Origin: an uncultured Gammaproteobacteria bacterium
GTDB lineage: Bacteria; Pseudomonadota; Gammaproteobacteria; Steroidobacterales; Woeseiaceae
Assembly: GCA_938003715.1 (NCBI GenBank)
Contig: CALKYK010000419.1
Coordinates: 1 to 7,910 of the forward strand
Length of the DNA: 7,910 nt
Direction: 5' to 3'
Shown here: one piece after another, positions 6,729 to 7,910 of the stretch
Position numbering within the stretch: the stretch's first letter is position 1
Layout of the letters: each line of letters starts with the position of its first letter
The notes under the pieces: model-generated
Database searches by the model: none
The model's input: the letters and a program-made list of their open reading frames with translations, nothing else
Told to the model about the DNA's origin: nothing
Made by a program: the position numbers and the translations under genes

Positions 6729-6753
6729 CCGGGGCGCCCCACAGTGGCCCCGG
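6729..6753 (+). other. GC-rich stem-loop in the GH3 leader
   Basis: CCGGGGC (6729-6735) can pair with GCCCCGG (6747-6753) around an 11-base loop. Alternative pairings exist because GGGGCGCCCC (6731-6740) is itself a palindrome. The structure lies in the roughly 130-base untranslated leader between operator and GH3 gene. It may be only a product of high GC. Confidence 0.3.
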
Positions 6754-6817
6754 TCCGGCATCGGTCGCCGCCGGCCGTGCGGCTGCAACTCCCTGAATAA
6801 CGACAACAATCATCGAA

Positions 6818-7910
6818 ATGACCGCGACACTCAGCAACCGAATGTCCGACGACTGCGGCGCTTCTGTAGCGCAACGCGTCGAGCGCCTGCTGTCGCAAAT
6901 GTCGATCGGGGAGAAGATCGGCCAGATGCGCCAGGTGGACGTCGGGCATGGCGATCCGCACGACTACCTCGGCGATGACCTGCGCTCGGGCAGGGTCGGC
7001 GCGATCCTGAACCTGGTCGACGTCGACACCGTCAACGAACTGCAGCGCATCGCCGTCGAGGAAAGCCGGCTCGGCATTCCGCTCCTCGTCGGCCGCGACG
7101 TCATCCACGGTTTCAAAACCGTGCTGCCCATACCGCTCGGGCAGGCCGCAACCTGGAACCCCGATGTCGTGGAAGAGGGCGCGCGCATTGCTGCAACCGA
7201 GGCTGCCTCTCACGGGCTCAACTGGGCGTTCGCGCCGATGCTGGACGTCACCCGCGATCCGCGCTGGGGGAGAATCGCCGAAAGCCCCGGCGAGGATCCG
7301 TACCTCGCATCGCGCATGGCGGTCGCCATGGTGCGCGGATACCAGGGCGACGATCTAGCCGCCCCCGACACAGTCGCGGCCTGCGCCAAGCACTTCGCCG
7401 GTTACGGTGCCGTCGAGAGCGGCCGCGACTATGCGACCACCAACGTTCCCGAAAACGAGCTGCGCAACGTCTACCTGCCGCCGTTCAAAGCGGCCGTCGA
7501 CGCCGGTGTTGCCACCATGATGAGCTCTTTCAGCGACCTGGACGGCGTGCCGGCAACCGCCAACCCGTTCCTGATGCGAATGGTGCTGCGCGAGGAGTGG
7601 GGCTTCGACGGCTTCGTCGTCAGCGACTGGGACTCGGTACACCAGCTGTCGATACACGGCCTGACCGAGGGCGATCGCGAGTCGGCCCGCGAGGCCGCGG
7701 CGGCCGGCGTGAACATGGAGATGGCTGGCCGGGCTTATGAACACCTGCACGATCTCGTCGCCGACGGTGAGCTCGGCATCGACGTCATCGACGATGCGGT
7801 GCGCAACATCCTGCGCACCAAGTTCCGGCTCGGGCTGTTCGACAACCCCTACGTGAACCCCGACGACTATCCCGTGATCGGCAGCGACAAAGCGCTCCAG
7901 GTAGCGAAGC
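6818..7910 (+). CDS. GH3 beta-glucosidase-type glycoside hydrolase, 3' end missing
   Basis: The N-terminal 364 residues of a glycoside hydrolase family 3 enzyme, cut by the window edge. It would release glucose or a similar sugar from the non-reducing end of beta-linked oligosaccharides by a retaining mechanism. The catalytic barrel is well conserved: EKIGQM near the start, GRDVIHG (92-98), DVTRDPRWGR (143-152) followed by ESPGEDPYL, KHFAGYG with K191/H192, and GFVVSDWDS, where D270 is the expected nucleophile. RTKFRLGLFDNP closes the first domain. The acid/base residue and the second domain should lie beyond 7910; BglX-type enzymes run to about 750 residues. No signal peptide is visible, so it is probably cytoplasmic, unlike E. 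coli BglX. The start is uncertain: ATG 6818 and ATG 6842 are in frame and neither has a Shine-Dalgarno site; a stop at 6794-6796 limits any extension. It is divergent from the symporter and shares its operator. Confidence 0.95.
   Translation, partial: MTATLSNRMSDDCGASVAQRVERLLSQMSIGEKIGQMRQVDVGHGDPHDYLGDDLRSGRVGAILNLVDVDTVNELQRIAVEESRLGIPLLVGRDVIHGFKTVLPIPLGQAATWNPDVVEEGARIAATEAASHGLNWAFAPMLDVTRDPRWGRIAESPGEDPYLASRMAVAMVRGYQGDDLAAPDTVAACAKHFAGYGAVESGRDYATTNVPENELRNVYLPPFKAAVDAGVATMMSSFSDLDGVPATANPFLMRMVLREEWGFDGFVVSDWDSVHQLSIHGLTEGDRESAREAAAAGVNMEMAGRAYEHLHDLVADGELGIDVIDDAVRNILRTKFRLGLFDNPYVNPDDYPVIGSDKALQVAK

Noticed and set aside
6616..6837. Upstream extension of the symporter frame, with a signal-peptide-like start
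   Set aside because: It begins with TTG, runs through the operator and overlaps the divergent GH3 start. GPH transporters have a short cytoplasmic N-terminus, and the GTG at 6613-6615 has a ribosome site.

Overview
The window is bacterial DNA, most likely from a Gram-negative proteobacterium. The evidence is a full-length TonB-dependent outer-membrane receptor, a probable lipoprotein, an exported beta-rich protein and Shine-Dalgarno starts. The genes are GC-rich and the spacers are richer in AT. A marine or soil gammaproteobacterium is a reasonable guess, but nothing in the sequence fixes the genus.

The right two thirds (about 2031-7910) is a small carbohydrate-utilisation locus. On the minus strand lie a 924-residue TonB-dependent receptor (2031-4805) and a 457-residue sugar:cation symporter of the GPH/MelB family (5242-6615). 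A GH3 beta-glucosidase-type enzyme runs divergently on the plus strand from about 6818 and leaves the window before its C-terminal domain. In the divergent spacer is a perfect 18-bp palindrome (6661-6678) of the type bound by LacI-family sugar repressors, and it carries a TTGACA on each strand. The implied route is oligosaccharide uptake across the outer membrane by the receptor, symport across the inner membrane, and cytoplasmic hydrolysis by the GH3 enzyme, which shows no signal peptide. Beta-glucosides are the best guess for the substrate. No regulator gene lies in the window.

The left third (1-2030) holds two small minus-strand genes for exported proteins: a 166-residue periplasmic-type protein (653-1153) and a 79-residue probable lipoprotein (1593-1832). 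Just 3' of each lies one copy of a diverged repeat (494-564 and 1526-1592). Both copies begin with sequence resembling the anticodon-to-T-loop portion of tRNA-Arg(ACG), then share a stem-loop segment. A hairpin beyond the 653-1153 gene and another beyond the receptor gene look like transcript ends. Positions 1-493 contain no convincing gene.

The most noteworthy points are the tRNA-Arg-like repeat pair around the small exported genes, the palindromic operator between transporter and glycosidase, and a long imperfect inverted repeat (5026-5068) in the spacer between symporter and receptor. I found no CRISPR, transposase, phage, defence or otherwise wholly new system.
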